From NCBI RefSeq assembly GCF_902702915.1, contig NZ_LR738849.1:2806001-2870000 (forward strand): 64,000 nt of DNA, read 5' to 3'. The notes under the pieces were generated by a model. That model was not told the DNA's origin and did no database searches. It saw only the letters and a list, made by a program, of their open reading frames with translations. Shown one piece after another: positions 50,788 to 59,395 of the stretch (positions are counted from its first letter, which is position 1; each line of letters starts with the position of its first letter). The DNA is from Desulfovibrio sp. 86. GTDB lineage: Bacteria > Desulfobacterota > Desulfovibrionia > Desulfovibrionales > Desulfovibrionaceae. A program made the position numbers and the translations under genes.

Positions 50788-51504
50788 ATGGGCAGCCGGG
50801 AGCGCCCGGACAGGCATATGACACAGACGCAAAGCGAAATCTGCCGCATCCTGCTGGTGGATGACCACAAACTGCTGATGGAGGGCGTGCGCAGCCTGCT
50901 TGCGCCCTACGCCCATCTGCGGGTTGTGGGCATGGCGCTTACCGGAGGGGAGGCCGTGGCCCTGGCCGCCTCCATGTCGCCGCACCTGATGGTGCTGGAT
51001 CTCGGCATGCCCGGCATGAACGGCGTTGAAACGGGGCGCGCCGTGCTGGAGGTACGCCCCGGCACGCGCATTCTTGTCTACACAGGGCATGAGGACCAGC
51101 GCTGGCTGCCGGAACTTATCGACATAGGCATCATGGGCCACGTGCGCAAGTCTGAACCGCCGGGGGTGCTGCTGCGCGCCATCGAAAGCGTGCGCCAGGG
51201 CAACATCTTTTTGAGTTTTTCCGATCCTGGGGGGCGGCTGGCGGCCCTGCTGCGCGCGCGCCGACAGGCCGCCGACGAAACGGGCGGCGAAGGGGGGAGC
51301 GACCTGAACGCGCTTTCACCCCGCGAAAAAGAAATATTCCGTCTTCTGGCAGATGGATGGAGCGTCAAGGCCATTGCCGGCGATCTGCACATCAGCCCAA
51401 AAACTGTTGAAACCCACAAGTATAATCTCCTCACCAAACTACAGGCTGGGTCTGTGGGGGATCTGGTCAAGATCGCCATCCGCCACGGCCTGCTCAAGGT
51501 CTGA
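50788..51504 (+). CDS. Response regulator, NarL/LuxR type
   Basis: 238 residues from ATG 50788; an ATG at 50818 is an alternative. Receiver domain: ILLVDDHKLLMEGV, phospho-acceptor Asp in LMVLDLGMPGMNG, YTGHED, VRKSEPP with the conserved Lys. C-terminal GerE/LuxR HTH: LNALSPREKEIFRLLADGWSVKAIAGDLHISPKTVETHKYNLLTKL. It is a DNA-binding output of a phosphorelay. It precedes tauE by 280 bp; the cluster's kinases downstream are candidate partners. Confidence 0.93.
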   Translation: MGSRERPDRHMTQTQSEICRILLVDDHKLLMEGVRSLLAPYAHLRVVGMALTGGEAVALAASMSPHLMVLDLGMPGMNGVETGRAVLEVRPGTRILVYTGHEDQRWLPELIDIGIMGHVRKSEPPGVLLRAIESVRQGNIFLSFSDPGGRLAALLRARRQAADETGGEGGSDLNALSPREKEIFRLLADGWSVKAIAGDLHISPKTVETHKYNLLTKLQAGSVGDLVKIAIRHGLLKV

Positions 51505-51783
51505 CCTTCTCCATAGCCGCCACAGGGCCGGGCCATGAACCGGATTATGAACCGGGCCATGAGCCGGGGCCGCCCCCCCCTCCTTTTTTGCCTTTCGCGT
51601 CGACCGCCCTTGGGCCATATGCGCCCGCGCCAGCACGGGGGGGCATTACAGGCGCCTGGGGAAAATCCTTAGAACTTTCTTTCACAAATCAGGATTCTCC
51701 CGATGGTGCGCGTCCGTCCCCCATCCTAGTCTTGCCCTAACCGAAAAAACAAATGCGTCGGTCAAGGGCGCAAGGGGGAGACA

Positions 51784-52935
51784 ATGGCCTGTGTTTTTCG
51801 TGAATGCTTCAAAAGAGGCGCAAGGGATTATACGGCAAGGCTCGTGCTGTTGCCCGTCATGCTTTTTCTGTTTTTAGCCGCGCCGGTGGCGGTTCTGGCC
51901 CAGAACGGGGACCAGACTCGGCCCGCCGCGCAGAGTTCGGCTCCCGCTTCCGGTTCCGTGACCGCCGCTCCCGCAGCGACCGCCACTTTTGTGGATGGAT
52001 CGGCCCTTCTGGCGGCGTCGTCCACAGTGCAGGATTCCGGCCAGGTTCTGGAGCAGGCTTCCTCGCAACCGGTTGACATGACCCCCATCGATAATCACCC
52101 CTGGTGGTTCTGGCCCCTTGCCCTGCTGGGTTTCTGCTTTATTCTCGGCATCATCGCCGTCATGGCCGGCGTTGGCGGCGGCGTGCTCTTTGTGCCGCTG
52201 GTCAGCGGCTTCTTTCCCTTTCATCTCGACTTCGTGCGCGGAGCGGGTCTGCTGGTTGCCCTGGCGGGCGCACTGGCAGCCGGTCCCGGTCTGCTGCGCC
52301 GTAATTTCGCCAACCTGCGTCTTGCCCTGCCCGTGGCGCTGATCGCTTCAGCCTGCGCCATCGTTGGGGCCATGCTGGGTCTGGCTTTGCCCACCGATGT
52401 CATCCAGACATGCCTTGGCGCTACCATTCTGGCCATTGCCGTGCTTTTGCTGCTCTCCAAAAACTCCGTGCGTCCCGTGGTGAACAAACAGGACGCCATT
52501 GGCATGGCCCTGGGCATGGACGGCGTTTTTCTTGAGCCCAGCACCGGCGAAGTGGTGGAATGGAAAACCCACCGCACGCTGGCGGGCCTTTTGCTCTTTA
52601 TCGTCATCGGCATCATGGCGGGCATGTTCGGCCTTGGAGCCGGATGGGCCAACGTGCCTGTGCTCAACCTGCTCATGGGCGCGCCGCTCAAGGTGAGCGT
52701 GGGCACATCCAAGTTCCTTCTTTCCATTACAGACACCTCCGCCGCCTGGGTGTATCTCAACCAGGGCTGCGTTATTCCCCTTATGGCGATTCCCTCCATC
52801 GTGGGCCTTATGCTCGGTTCCGTGGTCGGTGTGCGCCTGCTTGCCGTGGCCAAGCCAAAGTTCATCCGTTATATGGTGATTTTTGTGCTTCTTTTCTCCG
52901 GCGTCAAAGCCCTCATGAAGGGCTTGGGCTGGTAG
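51784..52935 (+). CDS. TauE/SafE family sulfite/anion exporter
   Basis: 383 residues; caagggggagac precedes the ATG. An N-terminal hydrophobic signal/anchor is followed by about 70 Ala/Ser/Thr-rich, probably periplasmic residues. Then eight TM segments in two TauE half-repeats: FILGIIAVMAGVGGGVLFVPLVSGFFPF and VIGIMAGMFGLGAGWANVPVLNLLMG. A basic 30-residue cytoplasmic loop separates the halves. Family members move sulfite, sulfonates or other organic anions. It forms a two-gene unit with the DUF1634 gene (34-bp gap). Confidence 0.9.
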   Translation: MACVFRECFKRGARDYTARLVLLPVMLFLFLAAPVAVLAQNGDQTRPAAQSSAPASGSVTAAPAATATFVDGSALLAASSTVQDSGQVLEQASSQPVDMTPIDNHPWWFWPLALLGFCFILGIIAVMAGVGGGVLFVPLVSGFFPFHLDFVRGAGLLVALAGALAAGPGLLRRNFANLRLALPVALIASACAIVGAMLGLALPTDVIQTCLGATILAIAVLLLLSKNSVRPVVNKQDAIGMALGMDGVFLEPSTGEVVEWKTHRTLAGLLLFIVIGIMAGMFGLGAGWANVPVLNLLMGAPLKVSVGTSKFLLSITDTSAAWVYLNQGCVIPLMAIPSIVGLMLGSVVGVRLLAVAKPKFIRYMVIFVLLFSGVKALMKGLGW

Positions 52936-52969
52936 TTCCCGCCCGGACTGGACTTTTTGGGAGGATAGT

Positions 52970-53401
52970 ATGAATACTGTGGATGTAAAAAACAACATCA
53001 AGGCATCACCGGCGCAGCTGCGTTACGCCGATACGCTGTTTTACGGTTCGCTCATTGGCTTTGTGACGATGCTGATCACGTACGCCCTCTATGTGTTCGG
53101 CGTGCTTGAACCGCAGATTCCCCTTGATGAAATGCCGCGACTTTGGACGCACAGCGCCGCCGCCTACCGTGCTGCGGGGAACATTCCCCAGGGATGGGGC
53201 TGGCTTGCGCTCGTGGGCAAGGGGGATATATGCAACTTCCTGGGCATTGCCTTTCTTGCGGCCCTGACGATTTTCTGCTTTGTGCAGCTTGCCTGGAGCC
53301 TGGCCCGGCATAAGCAGTGGCTCATGATGTGCATTGCCATTGCGGAAGTGCTGGTTCTGAGCCTGGCTGCGTCCGGCGTGTTGGTGGCCGGGGCGCACTA
53401 G
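52970..53401 (+). CDS. DUF1634 membrane protein
   Basis: 143 residues; gggaggatagt precedes the ATG. Three TM segments: GSLIGFVTMLITYALYVFGVL, GIAFLAALTIFCFVQLAW, MMCIAIAEVLVLSLAASGVLVAG. DUF1634 proteins are usually encoded next to TauE-type exporters and may be accessory subunits. The loop WTHSAAAYRAAGNIPQGWGWLALVGKGD is likely exposed. Confidence 0.88.
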   Translation: MNTVDVKNNIKASPAQLRYADTLFYGSLIGFVTMLITYALYVFGVLEPQIPLDEMPRLWTHSAAAYRAAGNIPQGWGWLALVGKGDICNFLGIAFLAALTIFCFVQLAWSLARHKQWLMMCIAIAEVLVLSLAASGVLVAGAH

Positions 53402-53482
53402 CCTGCCCGCCAAGGTCTGCGCGGCAAAAACGTACGGCTCTAAGCCCCAGTGTGCCTTGCGGCGCAGACCTCGGAGGAAACC

Positions 53483-55246
53483 ATGTTTGCCGTTATAAAA
53501 AACACGTTCGCACACCTGCTGGAAGTGCCCGATGCCGTGTCACCGGCACGGTATCGCTCGCTCCGGCGGCTTATGACCATGCTGATGGTGGCGGTGTCTG
53601 TAACGCCGTTGCTGCTGCTCTCGGGCATAAGTCATGTGCAGTATACCAGAACCCTCGAGCGTGAGGTGGAAAGCCCCATCTACGCGCTGGCCCGCAAGTC
53701 GCAGGCGGCTCTGGAGCTGTATCTTGGCGAGCGTGAATCCACCGTGAGCTTCATCGCCCATGCCTATACGTTCAAGGATTTGGCGGATGAGCGCACCCTT
53801 AACCGGATTTTTCTGTCCCTCAGAAGCGAGTTTCAGGGCTTCGTGGACATGGGGCTGGTCAATTCCGAAGGCATGCAGATTTCCTACGTGGGGCCGTACA
53901 AGCTCAAGGGCGTGGACTATGCGGGCAAGCCCTGGCTGCGCGAAACGGAAATCAAAAGCCGCTACATGAGCAATGTTTTTCTGGGTTACCGTGGCTATCC
54001 GCATATGGTCATAGCCGTTCACAGGATGGAAGAAAGCGGCATTTCATGGACCCTGCGCGTGGCTGTGGACACGCTGCGCCTGCAGCAGGTGCTTTCCGCC
54101 GTGGGGCCGGAGCAGGACACCGACGTTTTCCTGGTGGACAGGGAAGGCGTGCTGCAGACAGATTCCAACCTCTACGGCAAAGCCCTGGAATCCTGCCCAC
54201 TGCCCACGCTCCAGGCCACGGCCGAAACCGTGGTGCGCACCATTACCGAGCCGTCCGGGCGCAAGCTCATGATTGCCTCGTGCGGGCTGGCGGGCACGGA
54301 TTTTACCCTGCTGGCGGTCAAGCCCACGGCTGACGCCTTCCGCCCCTGGACGGCCCTGCGTACCGAACTGCTGATTGTTCTGGGCGGCGGCGTGGCGCTT
54401 ATTGTGCTTGTGTCGCACCTGCTCATGAAGCAGCTCATCAACAGGCTTCAGGCCAGCGATGAACGCCGGGTGGCCGTTTTTGCCCAGATGGAGCACAACC
54501 AGAAGCTTTCCTCCATAGGGCGGCTGGCTGCGGGAGTGGCCCATGAGGTCAACAATCCCCTGGCCGTCATTTATGAAAAGGCCGGGCTGGCGCGTGACTT
54601 GATCAACCTGGGGCAGATGGGCGGCGAGGACAAGGATAAGGACAGGCTCAATACCCTGCTTGAAGGCATTGAAAGCACGGTGGAGAGGGCGCGCGGCATC
54701 ACCCACAGGCTGCTGGGCTTTGCCCGGCGCATGGAGGCCAATCGCCAGAGCCTGCATATTGAGGAAGTTATTGCCGAAACCCTGTCATTTCTTGAGCGTG
54801 AGGCCAAGAACCGGGGCGTCAGCCTGCAAATGGATCTGGACGACAATCTGCCCGAAATTGTCTCTGACCGTGGCCAGTTGCAACAGATTTTTCTGAACAT
54901 CGTGGGCAATGCGCTGGACGCCGTGACGGGCAGCCAGCTTCCCGGGGACGCAAGAAACGGACAGCAACGCTTTGTGAAAGTGCAGTGCGTTCCCTCAGGC
55001 GGCAGCGCGCTTGAGGTCACCGTGTGCGATAATGGCAGGGGTATGCCTCCAGAGGTGTTGCGGCACATTTTCGAGCCGTTCTATTCCACCAAAAAAGACA
55101 AGGGCACCGGGCTTGGCATGTTTATCACCTACGGCATCGTGCGCCGTCTTGGCGGCGAAATCCGTGTGGAAAGTGAAGAAGGTCGCGGTAGTACCGTGTA
55201 CGTGACCCTGCCTTTGACCCCGCCCGACGGCTCTGTGGAGGTATAG
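53483..55246 (+). CDS. Membrane sensor histidine kinase, Cache-type sensor
   Basis: 587 residues from ATG 53483 (ggaggaaac). TM1 (RRLMTMLMVAVSVTPLLLL), a ~240-residue periplasmic double-Cache-like domain (GFVDMGLVNSEGMQISYVGPYKL, DVFLVDREGVLQTDSNLYGKAL), TM2 (ELLIVLGGGVALIVLVSHLL), then HisKA with H-box SSIGRLAAGVAHEVNNPLAVI. The HATPase has N (QIFLNIVGNALDAV), G1 (VCDNGRGMPP), F (HIFEPFYSTK) and G2 (KGTGLGMFITYGIV) boxes. It senses an extracellular small molecule and phosphorylates the adjacent regulators (inferred). Confidence 0.94.
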   Translation: MFAVIKNTFAHLLEVPDAVSPARYRSLRRLMTMLMVAVSVTPLLLLSGISHVQYTRTLEREVESPIYALARKSQAALELYLGERESTVSFIAHAYTFKDLADERTLNRIFLSLRSEFQGFVDMGLVNSEGMQISYVGPYKLKGVDYAGKPWLRETEIKSRYMSNVFLGYRGYPHMVIAVHRMEESGISWTLRVAVDTLRLQQVLSAVGPEQDTDVFLVDREGVLQTDSNLYGKALESCPLPTLQATAETVVRTITEPSGRKLMIASCGLAGTDFTLLAVKPTADAFRPWTALRTELLIVLGGGVALIVLVSHLLMKQLINRLQASDERRVAVFAQMEHNQKLSSIGRLAAGVAHEVNNPLAVIYEKAGLARDLINLGQMGGEDKDKDRLNTLLEGIESTVERARGITHRLLGFARRMEANRQSLHIEEVIAETLSFLEREAKNRGVSLQMDLDDNLPEIVSDRGQLQQIFLNIVGNALDAVTGSQLPGDARNGQQRFVKVQCVPSGGSALEVTVCDNGRGMPPEVLRHIFEPFYSTKKDKGTGLGMFITYGIVRRLGGEIRVESEEGRGSTVYVTLPLTPPDGSVEV

Positions 55247-55248
55247 TG

Positions 55249-55647
55249 ATGGCCTTGCGTATACTTCTGGCTGACGATGAAAAAGATTTTGTCGAAACCC
55301 TGGCAGAAAGGCTTGAACTGCGCGGGCACAGCGTGCGCGTGGTTTTTGACGGCCTTGCGGCTCTCAGCGCCGTGGCTGAAGAAACGCCCGACGTGGTGGT
55401 GCTCGATCTGCTCATGCCGGGCCTTCCCGGCGACGAGGCTTTGCACCGCCTCAAGGCGGCGCAGCCTGAACTGCCAGTGATTCTGCTTACAGGGCACGAG
55501 GTTGTGGATGACACGGGACTTTCACCCGCGTGCCAGGCCTATGCCTGCCTGACCAAACCCCTGAGCTTCAATGTTTTTCTTGAAACTTTGGAAGCTGCAG
55601 TCCGTGAGTGCCGCGAGACCGCGTCTCGCCAAGGAGGCCGCGCATGA
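55249..55647 (+). CDS. Single-domain response regulator
   Basis: 132 residues. ATG 55249 (ggagg 7 nt upstream, overlapping the kinase stop region); a GTG one codon earlier is possible. CheY-like receiver: ILLADDEKDF, Asp in VVVLDLLMPGLPG, ILLTGHE, CLTKPLS. There is no output domain. It overlaps the next gene by ATGA, so it is tightly coupled. It probably shuttles phosphate from the sensor kinase. Confidence 0.93.
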   Translation: MALRILLADDEKDFVETLAERLELRGHSVRVVFDGLAALSAVAEETPDVVVLDLLMPGLPGDEALHRLKAAQPELPVILLTGHEVVDDTGLSPACQAYACLTKPLSFNVFLETLEAAVRECRETASRQGGRA

Positions 55648-56327
55648 ATACCAGTCAATGTACGGCCCGCCTGCTGGCGTCAGCAGTGCACGACATGCGC
55701 AACGTGCTTGCGGTGATTCGTGAATCTGCCGGCCTTGCGCAGGATCTGGCGGCCCTTGCCGACTCTTCCGCCGCCAGGAACGGTGGCGGCGCGTTGGCGG
55801 GAAAACAGCGGCTTGAAGCCGCCCTGGCCGAGGCGCAACGCTCTGTGGGGCAGGGAGCCGCGCTGGCCGAAGCCATGGACTATCTGGCCCAGTCCGGCGG
55901 CGCGGAAAGCGGCGAACACAGCGGCCCGTGTGATCTGGCCCGCGTGAACCGCAGCTTTTGCCTGCTGGCAGGCCGTCAGGCCCGCGCGGCGCAAATTGGC
56001 CTTGTGAGCGGCGAATGCTCGGAGCCAGTGTGGGCGTCTGTGCCTCCTATGGATGTGCTGCGCGCCCTGCTTGAAATTTTCGACCTCTGCGCCTCGGTGG
56101 GCGGTCAGGTGCAACTGCGTTTCACCGCCGGACGTCGCCAGAAGGAAGAAGGTATTGTGGTGGAAGTGCTGGAAGGAGCCAACAGGGAATTGGCTCTGGC
56201 TGCCATGACGGGCAGTCCCATGCTCAGCGGCATGCGCCCCGGCTGGCGGGCCGCGCTCATGCCCTGGCGAGAGCAGGGGCCGCGCTTCTTTCTTTCACTT
56301 TCCGCCTGCGACTCAGATGCAGCATAA
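55644..56327 (+). CDS. Histidine phosphotransferase-like / degenerate kinase protein
   Basis: 227 residues from ATG 55644 (aaggagg, 7-nt spacing). The N-terminus has an H-box-like helix (ASAVHDMRNVLAVIRESAGLAQDLA) and a second helix (KQRLEAALAEAQRSVGQGAALAEAMDYL), as in a DHp hairpin. The C-terminal half (MDVLRALLEIFDLCASVGGQVQLRF, then IVVEVLEG) resembles an HATPase fold without N-, G1-, or G2-box residues. That layout and length recall ChpT-type phosphotransferases. It sits between two receiver genes. A frame-intact degenerate kinase is the alternative. Confidence 0.65.
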   Translation: MNTSQCTARLLASAVHDMRNVLAVIRESAGLAQDLAALADSSAARNGGGALAGKQRLEAALAEAQRSVGQGAALAEAMDYLAQSGGAESGEHSGPCDLARVNRSFCLLAGRQARAAQIGLVSGECSEPVWASVPPMDVLRALLEIFDLCASVGGQVQLRFTAGRRQKEEGIVVEVLEGANRELALAAMTGSPMLSGMRPGWRAALMPWREQGPRFFLSLSACDSDAA

Positions 56328-56366
56328 CCGGTTCCGGCTGATGCCCGGGCCTTCAAGGAGAGTTCC

Positions 56367-56840
56367 ATGACCAAGGAAGACATCAAGATTCTGCTGGTGG
56401 ACGATGAAAAGCAGTTCGTGGATACGCTGGCCGAACGCCTTGCCATGCGTGGCTTTGCGGCAAGGGTGGCTTATGATGGTCCTGAAGCCCTGCAGGCTGT
56501 GGAACAGCCCACGGACGTCATAGTGCTTGACCTGCGCATGCCCGGCATGGATGGCTTTGAAGTGCTGCGCAATGTGAAAAAAAGCAACCCCCAGGTGCAG
56601 GTGATCATCCTTACCGGCCACGGCGGCGATGCCGAAGAGCAGACCGCCTACCGTATGGGCGCGTATAATTTCCTGCGCAAGCCCATGGACATTGACGAAC
56701 TGCTCAGCAGCATCCGCATGGCCTACCGCGACAAGCTGGAAAACGCCATGGTGGCGGTATCGCTTGCAGAAGGCGGCGATTTTGATTCCGCCCGCGATGT
56801 CATGAATGAAAAGGATATTATGCAGGATCACGAAAAATAG
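56367..56840 (+). CDS. Single-domain response regulator
   Basis: 157 residues. Receiver: ILLVDDEKQFVDTLAERLAMRG, Asp in VIVLDLRMPGMDGFEVL, IILTGHGGDAEEQTAYRMGAYNFLRKPMDIDEL. A ~35-residue C-terminal extension (MVAVSLAEGGDFDSARDVM...) has no known output fold. It is about 45% identical by eye in its core to the receiver at 55249, suggesting duplication within the cluster. Confidence 0.93.
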   Translation: MTKEDIKILLVDDEKQFVDTLAERLAMRGFAARVAYDGPEALQAVEQPTDVIVLDLRMPGMDGFEVLRNVKKSNPQVQVIILTGHGGDAEEQTAYRMGAYNFLRKPMDIDELLSSIRMAYRDKLENAMVAVSLAEGGDFDSARDVMNEKDIMQDHEK

Positions 56841-56879
56841 ACAGCGGCGGTTTGATCTGACCGCCGCGCAGGAGCGGCC

Positions 56880-58166
56880 ATGCGCGTGCTGATTGTTGAT
56901 GACGAGTCGGCGTTTGCCGGGCCTCTGGCTCAGCGTCTGAGCCTGCGCGGCATGGAAACGCGCACGGCCCACGATGCCGGTGAAGCCTTGAAGGTTTTGC
57001 ACGACTGGCCTGCGGAACTGGTGTTTCTTGATGTGGGCCTGCCCGGCATGGACGGTGTGGCGCTGCTCAAGATCATGCGCGAAAAACACCCGCAGACGGA
57101 TGTGGTCATGCTCTCCGGGGCCGCAGATATGGGCAAGGCGGTGCAGGCCATGCGCCGGGGGGCTTTCAACTGGCTTTCCAAGCCGGTTGACCTTGAACAG
57201 GTGTTGGAAGAGTGCCGCAAGGCACGGGAGCGCGCAGCCCTCCGGCAGGAAGCAGCCCGGCTGGCGGAAGCCGCGCGCTGGCGCAGCCTGGGCCGCGTGG
57301 CGGAAGGTGTGGCCCACGAGGTGAATAATCCGCTGAATATCGTGGTGCAGGCCGCCGGGCTCATCAAGGACTGCCTGGATGAGCCCGAGGCGCAGGCCCT
57401 GCCGGACATTGACGAACTGCGCGAGGCCGTCAACACCATCCGCACGCAAAGCCTGCGCGTGCGCGAAATAACCCGCAAGCTGCTCATGGTCGGGCACGGG
57501 CTGGATGCGCGCACGGGCCCCTTGGACGTCGCGGCCATCATTGGCGAAGTTACGGAACTGCTGCGCCACAGGTTTGATGCCACCGGTTTGCAGTGTCTGG
57601 TTGATCTTTCAGGCGCCCGCCTGCCTGAGGAGCAACGCCTGGCGGACGATCTGGCTGTTGAAGACGAGTTGCGGCCCTGGGGCTCCGCGCCGGAGTTGCG
57701 GCAAATATTTTTGCATCTGTTCGAAAACGCTCTGGATGCCATGCCCCACGGCGGCGTTGTGCGCGTAACGGCCAAGGTAAGGCGTGACGGCCAGGGCAGG
57801 AGCTGGTATGATTTACTGGTGGCTGACACCGGGCCTGGCATAGCGCCAGACATAATGCCCCACATTTTTGAACCATTCTTCAGTTCGCGTGCCCTTCAAA
57901 GCGGATGCGGCAGTCATGACCAATACCATGACAGTCTCAGCGGCAGCGCCATGCGCCCCGGCTCTGCAGCACAATCCCATATGGGCCGCTATGCGGGTCT
58001 CGGCCTTGCCGTGGCCCGTTCACTGGCGCACGCGCGCGGTGGTGAACTCTCCGCCGCAAACAGCCAGGAAGGCGGGGCAGTCTTTTGCCTCAGTCTCCCC
58101 TTGGCGCAAATGCCCTCGGCCACCGGTCAGGCTGCGGGCGACCGCTCTCCGGGCGGCGGCCTCTGA
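56880..58166 (+). CDS. Hybrid receiver-histidine kinase, cytoplasmic
   Basis: 428 residues, no TM. N-terminal receiver (VLIVDDESAF, Asp in VFLDVGLPGMDG, WLSKPVD) joined to a HisKA (SLGRVAEGVAHEVNNPLNIVVQAAGL) and HATPase domain (N box IFLHLFENALDAMPHGG, G1 VADTGPGIAPD, F box HIFEPFFSS, G2 AGLGLAVARSLA). Between the F and G2 boxes there is an unusual Ser/Gly/His-rich insertion of about 35 residues (GCGSHDQYHDSLSG...), enlarging the ATP lid. Last gene of the cluster, followed by a strong terminator. Confidence 0.92.
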   Translation: MRVLIVDDESAFAGPLAQRLSLRGMETRTAHDAGEALKVLHDWPAELVFLDVGLPGMDGVALLKIMREKHPQTDVVMLSGAADMGKAVQAMRRGAFNWLSKPVDLEQVLEECRKARERAALRQEAARLAEAARWRSLGRVAEGVAHEVNNPLNIVVQAAGLIKDCLDEPEAQALPDIDELREAVNTIRTQSLRVREITRKLLMVGHGLDARTGPLDVAAIIGEVTELLRHRFDATGLQCLVDLSGARLPEEQRLADDLAVEDELRPWGSAPELRQIFLHLFENALDAMPHGGVVRVTAKVRRDGQGRSWYDLLVADTGPGIAPDIMPHIFEPFFSSRALQSGCGSHDQYHDSLSGSAMRPGSAAQSHMGRYAGLGLAVARSLAHARGGELSAANSQEGGAVFCLSLPLAQMPSATGQAAGDRSPGGGL

Positions 58167-58206
58167 CGGCCGCCCCCGGTGGCGTTGACGCGCAAGATGC
58201 GTCAAT

Positions 58207-58236
58207 AAAAAATCCCGGCACGAACCGGGATTTTTT
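58207..58236. terminator. Terminator of the two-component cluster
   Basis: aaaaaatcccgg/ccgggatttttt is a perfect 12-bp stem with a 6-nt loop and TATTTG tail, 41 bp after the hybrid kinase stop. It can act in both directions. The rest of 58237-58421 holds no gene. Confidence 0.9.
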
Positions 58237-58421
58237 ATTTGCAACGTTATCCGTAGCGCTGCCGCCTGTCCGGCCTTGGGGCCAGAACCGGTTTCCTCAG
58301 CCGCGTTTTGGCGCAGCCGCCGTTACCGCATCCGCATCCGTCCATACCACTGGCGTCTTTGGCGTCAGGCGGCGCCACGTGGCTGCCTGCGGCAGGCGTA
58401 TCCCGGCCAGGGGGGCAGGGG

Positions 58422-59018
58422 CTACTCGGCGTTCTCGCCGAGATTGTTCAGCCATTGGGCCATACGGGCGGTCTGTTCCAGATACCACAGCGAAGCTATA
58501 AGCGGCGAAAGCGTACCGCCGTCAGGGTCATACATGGCGGAGGAACCGTGCTTGCGCAGGCTCTCCCAGGCGACGACAGCTTCATGCAGCGATTTGGCGC
58601 GCTCTTCCCCCAAAACAGGGGGCAGGGCGATCTGCTTGAGGGCGATGGTCTTCTCCAGACGATCCAGTTCCGCAGCAATGCAATCCTGCATGTCAGTGGT
58701 CACCCCGGCCGCGCGATCCATGCACGCCTGGTAGCCGGGGCTGAACAGACTGTCAGCCTGCGCTGGAGAAAAATCGTCCTGATCCGCATCCGGGGCAGTG
58801 CCCTGACTGCCTGACGGCGGACTCACAGTGGTGGGAGCCGTGCCAATTGCGTTTGTCTGGGTGTTTTTTGCCGAAGGAGCGCCAGCGCCGTTGGTAGTCG
58901 CGGGCTGGGCTTCAGTGTGGCGCTCGGCGCTGAACGCGGGCGGAGCAGTGGACAGTAGAGCCAGCATGGTCAACGCAGGCAAAATTACGCGAAAAGATTT
59001 CAGACAGCTTCGCAACAT
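58422..59018 (-). CDS. Secreted LprI/DUF1311-like protein
   Basis: 198 residues from ATG 59018, with aaggag 6-7 nt upstream. Signal peptide (FRVILPALTMLALLSTAPPAFSA), then a ~65-residue Thr/Ala/Pro linker, then a DUF1311-type region: YQACMDRAAGVTTDMQDCIAAELDRLEKTIA with the conserved Cys pair. LprI-type proteins include lysozyme inhibitors; in most bacteria the role is unproven. The linker probably makes it an extended periplasmic protein. Confidence 0.78.
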   Translation of the reverse strand: MLRSCLKSFRVILPALTMLALLSTAPPAFSAERHTEAQPATTNGAGAPSAKNTQTNAIGTAPTTVSPPSGSQGTAPDADQDDFSPAQADSLFSPGYQACMDRAAGVTTDMQDCIAAELDRLEKTIALKQIALPPVLGEERAKSLHEAVVAWESLRKHGSSAMYDPDGGTLSPLIASLWYLEQTARMAQWLNNLGENAE

Positions 59019-59239
59019 CCTGGACTCCTTGATGAATAAAACAAGCAGAGCTTCAGTGTACGCGCAGGGCCAGAGGGGCGCAAGGGACGGGGACGCTGAT
59101 GCAGCGCCACTAAGCTTTCGTGCGCAAAGTCTGCCTGGCCGGCAGAGCAGCGCCATGTCAGAGGGCGCTGGCGGCTGCGTAAGCTGTCGCGCCGGGGCGC
59201 AAACGCGGTTCGGCCGCGCTGCACTCTCGTGCCGCGAGA

Positions 59240-59392
59240 GCAATGTAACTTTTGAACGGCTCTAATCGCGCTCTGGCGGCCGCGAGAGCAAACGTTCGCT
59301 ACGGAGGCGTGAGCGCAGTTTATCTGCGCGGTTAAACGCCGTAGTGAGCGTGTCGTAAACTTTGAGAATATATATTCTCAAAGGTGCCCTGT
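59240..59392. repeat. Dispersed repeat family D, copy D2
   Basis: Reverse complement of D1. It includes the perfect palindrome ttgagaatatatattctcaa (59362-59381), with ggttaaacgccgtagtgagcgtgtcgtaaac and gctctggcggccgcgagagc conserved against D1 and D3. It sits between the LprI-like gene's promoter region and repeat B3. Confidence 0.8.
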
Positions 59393-59395
59393 TCC

